Source: Oscillospiraceae bacterium (GTDB lineage: Bacteria > Bacillota > Clostridia > Oscillospirales > Acutalibacteraceae). Taken from it: a stretch of 64,000 nucleotides of DNA. Under the pieces are notes generated by a model, which saw only the letters and a list, made by a program, of their open reading frames with translations, searched no databases and was not told the origin of the DNA. The stretch's first letter is position 1. Each line of letters begins with the position of its first letter. This document shows, piece by piece, positions 61,744-64,000 of the stretch. The stretch lies in NCBI GenBank assembly GCA_012520505.1, contig JAAYOC010000017.1:164536-228535 (forward strand), written 5' to 3'. The position numbers were made by a program, and so were the translations under genes.

Positions 61744-63816
61744 GTGAAAACCTATCACTCGGACAACATTCGAAATATTGTGGTTGCAGGCCACGCAGGA
61801 AGAGGTAAGACTACACTTTGTGAAGCAATGCTCTATGTGGCCGGAGCAATAAAAAGACTTGGTAAAGTTACAGACGGTACAACTGTTATGGACTTTGATG
61901 CTGAAGAAAAAAAGCGCGGTTCATCTTTACAGAGTGCTGTTGCAAGCTTTGAGTGTAATAAAGTTAAGGTTAATTTAATCGACACTCCGGGTCTTTTTGA
62001 TTTTGCAGGAGGACTTATAGAAGCGGTAAGAGCTGCCGGATGTATGCTTATTGTAACAGATGCTGAAAAAGCTAAATATGATGTTGGTGCAGAAAAGGCA
62101 TTTGCAGCTGCTGAATCTCGTAATCTTTCGAAATTTTTTGTAATAAATAAGACAGATGCTGAAAATGCTAATTTTGGAAACCTTTTTGAGGAACTTCATG
62201 CTATTCATGGTAACAAGCTTTGTCCAGTAGTAGTTCCGTATATTGAAAATAATAAGATTAAACATCTTGTGAATTTTGCTCAAAATAAAGCCTATGATTA
62301 CAAAGATGGAAAAGCCGTAGAAGTGGATATGCCTACAGGTGAAAAGCTTGAAGCAATGAGAGAAATGTTTAATGAATCTGTTGCTACAGCAAGCGATGAA
62401 CTTATGGAGAAATATTTTGCCGGCGAGCCATTCACAGAAGAAGATGCACTTGAAGGTCTTCTTACGGGTGTTGCAGAAGGCTCTATTTATCCGGTATATG
62501 CATGTTCAGGAGCAACACTTCAGGGAGTTGATCTTCTTCTTAACGGTATAGTAAATCTTGCTCCGTCAGCTACAGCTAAAGCGGGCGAAATTGCAACGGA
62601 TGCAAGTGGTAATGAAGTAGAACTTCCTTGCGATGTAAATGGACCTCTTGCAGCAATTTGTTTTAAGACAATAGCTGATCCGTTTGTAGGTAAACTCTCA
62701 TATGTAAAAGTGGTTTCTGGAAAAATTACTGCTGACACACCTTGTTATTGTGCAAGAACTACTAATACCGAACGTGTTGGTAAAATTGCATATCCTCATG
62801 GTGGAAAGCAAGAAGATGCAACAGAAATCACAGCAGGTGATATTGCAGTTATTACTAAGCTTTCAGGAATTAAAACCGGAGATACAATTACAGATGCTAA
62901 AAATCCATTGACTCTTGAAGGACTTGATCTTCCAACTCCTTGTACAATAATGGCTACAAAAACTACTAAAAAAGGTGACGAAGATAAAATTGCTCAAGGT
63001 CTCATCAAGCTTATGGAAGAAGATCCTACGATTTCTTTCTATACGAACCCGGAAACAAAAGAGCAGGTGCTTGCCGGTATTGGCGAGCAACATATTGATG
63101 CTGTTATAGCTAAATTAAAGACAAAGTTTGGTGTTGAAGTTAAACTTGAGCCTCCAAAGATTGCTTATCGTGAAACAATCAAGAAAAAGGTTGAAGCACA
63201 GGGGCGTTATAAGAAACAATCCGGTGGACATGGACAGTATGGTGATGTTTGGATTCGTTTTGAACCTTGTGAAACACCTGGTCTTGAGTTTGCGGAAGAA
63301 GTATTTGGTGGAGCAGTTCCTAAGAACTTCTTTCCAGCAGTGGAAAAAGGACTTGAGGCAGCAATTGAAAAAGGAGTTCTTGCCGGATATCCAATGGTAG
63401 GACTTAAAGCTACTCTTTATGATGGCTCTTATCATCCGGTCGACTCATCGGAAATGGCTTTTAAGACAGCTGCGTCTCTTGCATATAAGGAAGGCATGCC
63501 AAAAGCAAATCCAACTCTTCTTGAACCAATACAGACTTTAACAGCTGAAGTTCCGGATGATAATATGGGAGATATTATGGGCGATATTACAAAGCGCCGT
63601 GGTCGTGTGCTCGGAATGGAACAAATTGCCGGTAAAAAGGGAATGCAGCAGCTTGTTGCTGAAGTTCCGGAAGCAGAACTTTTTGATTTCTCAACTGTTC
63701 TTCGTTCTGTTACAAAAGGCAGAGGTTCGTTTGGTGTAGAATTTGCTCGTTATGAAGAAGTTCCAGAATCGGTTGCTACAAAAATAATTGAGGAAAGTCA
63801 GGCTGAAGCTGAATAA
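61744..63816 (+). CDS. EF-G-like translational GTPase paralogue
   Basis: A 690-residue protein with all five EF-G domains. G1 is GHAGRGKTT at 16-24, G3 is DTPGLFDF at 80-87 with Leu84 in place of the catalytic His, and G4 is NKTD. Domain IV begins near RETIKKKVEAQGRYKKQSGGHGQYGDVWI. The switch I sequence RGSS replaces RGIT of true EF-G. Canonical fusA usually lies with rpsL-rpsG, so this is a second copy of the family found in Clostridia. The start is GTG at 61744 after GGGAGG. Function is unproven. Confidence 0.9.
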   Translation: MKTYHSDNIRNIVVAGHAGRGKTTLCEAMLYVAGAIKRLGKVTDGTTVMDFDAEEKKRGSSLQSAVASFECNKVKVNLIDTPGLFDFAGGLIEAVRAAGCMLIVTDAEKAKYDVGAEKAFAAAESRNLSKFFVINKTDAENANFGNLFEELHAIHGNKLCPVVVPYIENNKIKHLVNFAQNKAYDYKDGKAVEVDMPTGEKLEAMREMFNESVATASDELMEKYFAGEPFTEEDALEGLLTGVAEGSIYPVYACSGATLQGVDLLLNGIVNLAPSATAKAGEIATDASGNEVELPCDVNGPLAAICFKTIADPFVGKLSYVKVVSGKITADTPCYCARTTNTERVGKIAYPHGGKQEDATEITAGDIAVITKLSGIKTGDTITDAKNPLTLEGLDLPTPCTIMATKTTKKGDEDKIAQGLIKLMEEDPTISFYTNPETKEQVLAGIGEQHIDAVIAKLKTKFGVEVKLEPPKIAYRETIKKKVEAQGRYKKQSGGHGQYGDVWIRFEPCETPGLEFAEEVFGGAVPKNFFPAVEKGLEAAIEKGVLAGYPMVGLKATLYDGSYHPVDSSEMAFKTAASLAYKEGMPKANPTLLEPIQTLTAEVPDDNMGDIMGDITKRRGRVLGMEQIAGKKGMQQLVAEVPEAELFDFSTVLRSVTKGRGSFGVEFARYEEVPESVATKIIEESQAEAE

Positions 63817-63827
63817 TGAAAACACTG

Positions 63828-63862
63828 CTCCCCACAAACGTTTGTGGGGAGTAATTATTTTG
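63828..63862 (+). terminator. Terminator of the EF-G-like gene
   Basis: CTCCCCACAAAC (63828-63839) and GTTTGTGGGGAG (63840-63851) are a perfect 12-bp inverted repeat without spacer, followed by TAATTATTTT. Confidence 0.88.
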
Positions 63863-63915
63863 ACAACAAATATTAAAAGTGATAATATTTTTTAAACATT
63901 TTATAAGAGCAGAAA

Positions 63916-64000
63916 AATAGTAGAGAAGCAAGGCAATGGAATAGTAGAGAAGCAAGGCAATGGAATAGTAGAGAAGCAAGGCAATGGAATAGTAGAGAAG
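63916..64000. repeat. 24-bp minisatellite running off the window
   Basis: Three identical 24-bp units at 63916-63939, 63940-63963 and 63964-63987, plus 13 bases of a fourth up to the window end; each begins AATAGTAGAGAAGC and ends GGCAATGG. The unit length is divisible by three, so a minus-strand frame LLYYSIAL repeats through it, but this has no ribosome site or independent support. Perfect identity indicates recent expansion. Confidence 0.95.

Noticed and set aside
63776..63979. Minus-strand frame encoding LLYYSIAL repeats
   Set aside because: Generated by the 24-bp minisatellite; no ribosome site, no upstream promoter, and overlaps the EF-G-like gene.

Overview
The window is the replication-origin end of a low-GC Gram-positive chromosome. 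The gene content (CD1247-type protein, YqeG, YqeK, YqhT-like peptidase next to efp, dimeric GlyRS, rnc/radical-SAM/smc/ftsY, mreBCD/PBP2/min/mgsA) points to an anaerobic member of the Clostridia; I cannot name the genus. The standard genetic code is used. Almost everything is core chromosome: no phage, plasmid, CRISPR array or intact transposase gene was seen.

Layout. 1-3.1 kb: recF (cut by the window edge), yaaA, dnaN and dnaA on the minus strand, with an AT-rich putative origin between dnaN and dnaA. 3.4-6.2 kb: rpmH-rnpA-yidD-yidC-jag on the plus strand. 6.4-13.8 kb: mnmE-mnmG-rsmG-parA-parB-serS, which in most Firmicutes follows jag on the same strand but is inverted here; it carries two perfect 16-bp parS sites. 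13.9-17.3 kb: glyS, lexA with three LexA boxes, and a kynurenine-formamidase-like cyclase. 17.3-22.5 kb: a DeoR-family repressor divergent from an uncharacterised operon (class II aldolase, FGGY sugar kinase, class III PLP aminotransferase, 70-residue protein), with candidate operators in the divergent gap. 22.6-23.7 kb: a PH-domain membrane protein, a MOSC protein and tRNA-Gly(GCC). 23.7-43.2 kb: long co-directional housekeeping operons: L20-type leader-infC-rpmI-rplT; rRNA methyltransferase-dprA-topA-trmFO-plsX-rnc-radical SAM-smc-ftsY-rdgB-yhbY-nadD-yqeK-rsfS-leuS. 43.2-54.1 kb: mscS, rpsU, yqeG, M24 peptidase, efp, CD1247 protein, maf, mreBCD, PBP2, an orphan minD-like gene, mgsA. 54.2-64 kb: a secreted GH3 enzyme with permuted domain order, hisS-aspS, an NAD-binding epimerase-like gene, an EF-G paralogue and a 24-bp minisatellite that runs off the window.

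Main observations. (1) A 44-55-bp palindromic repeat occurs three times, each time downstream of an aminoacyl-tRNA synthetase gene (serS, glyS, aspS) and in the same orientation as that gene, although all three sites are also tail-to-tail intergenic gaps. (2) Three genes (mnmE, the cyclase, yqeK) are followed by decayed tandem copies of their own 3' ends. (3) The minD-like gene lies between PBP2 and mgsA where minC, minD, minE and rodA are usual; its product stops before the position of the MinD membrane-targeting helix. (4) FtsY carries a 160-residue charged C-terminal tail. (5) The EF-G paralogue has Leu where translational GTPases carry the catalytic G3 His. (6) The DeoR-controlled aldolase/kinase/aminotransferase/70-residue operon looks like an undescribed catabolic route and is the best candidate for a new system here.
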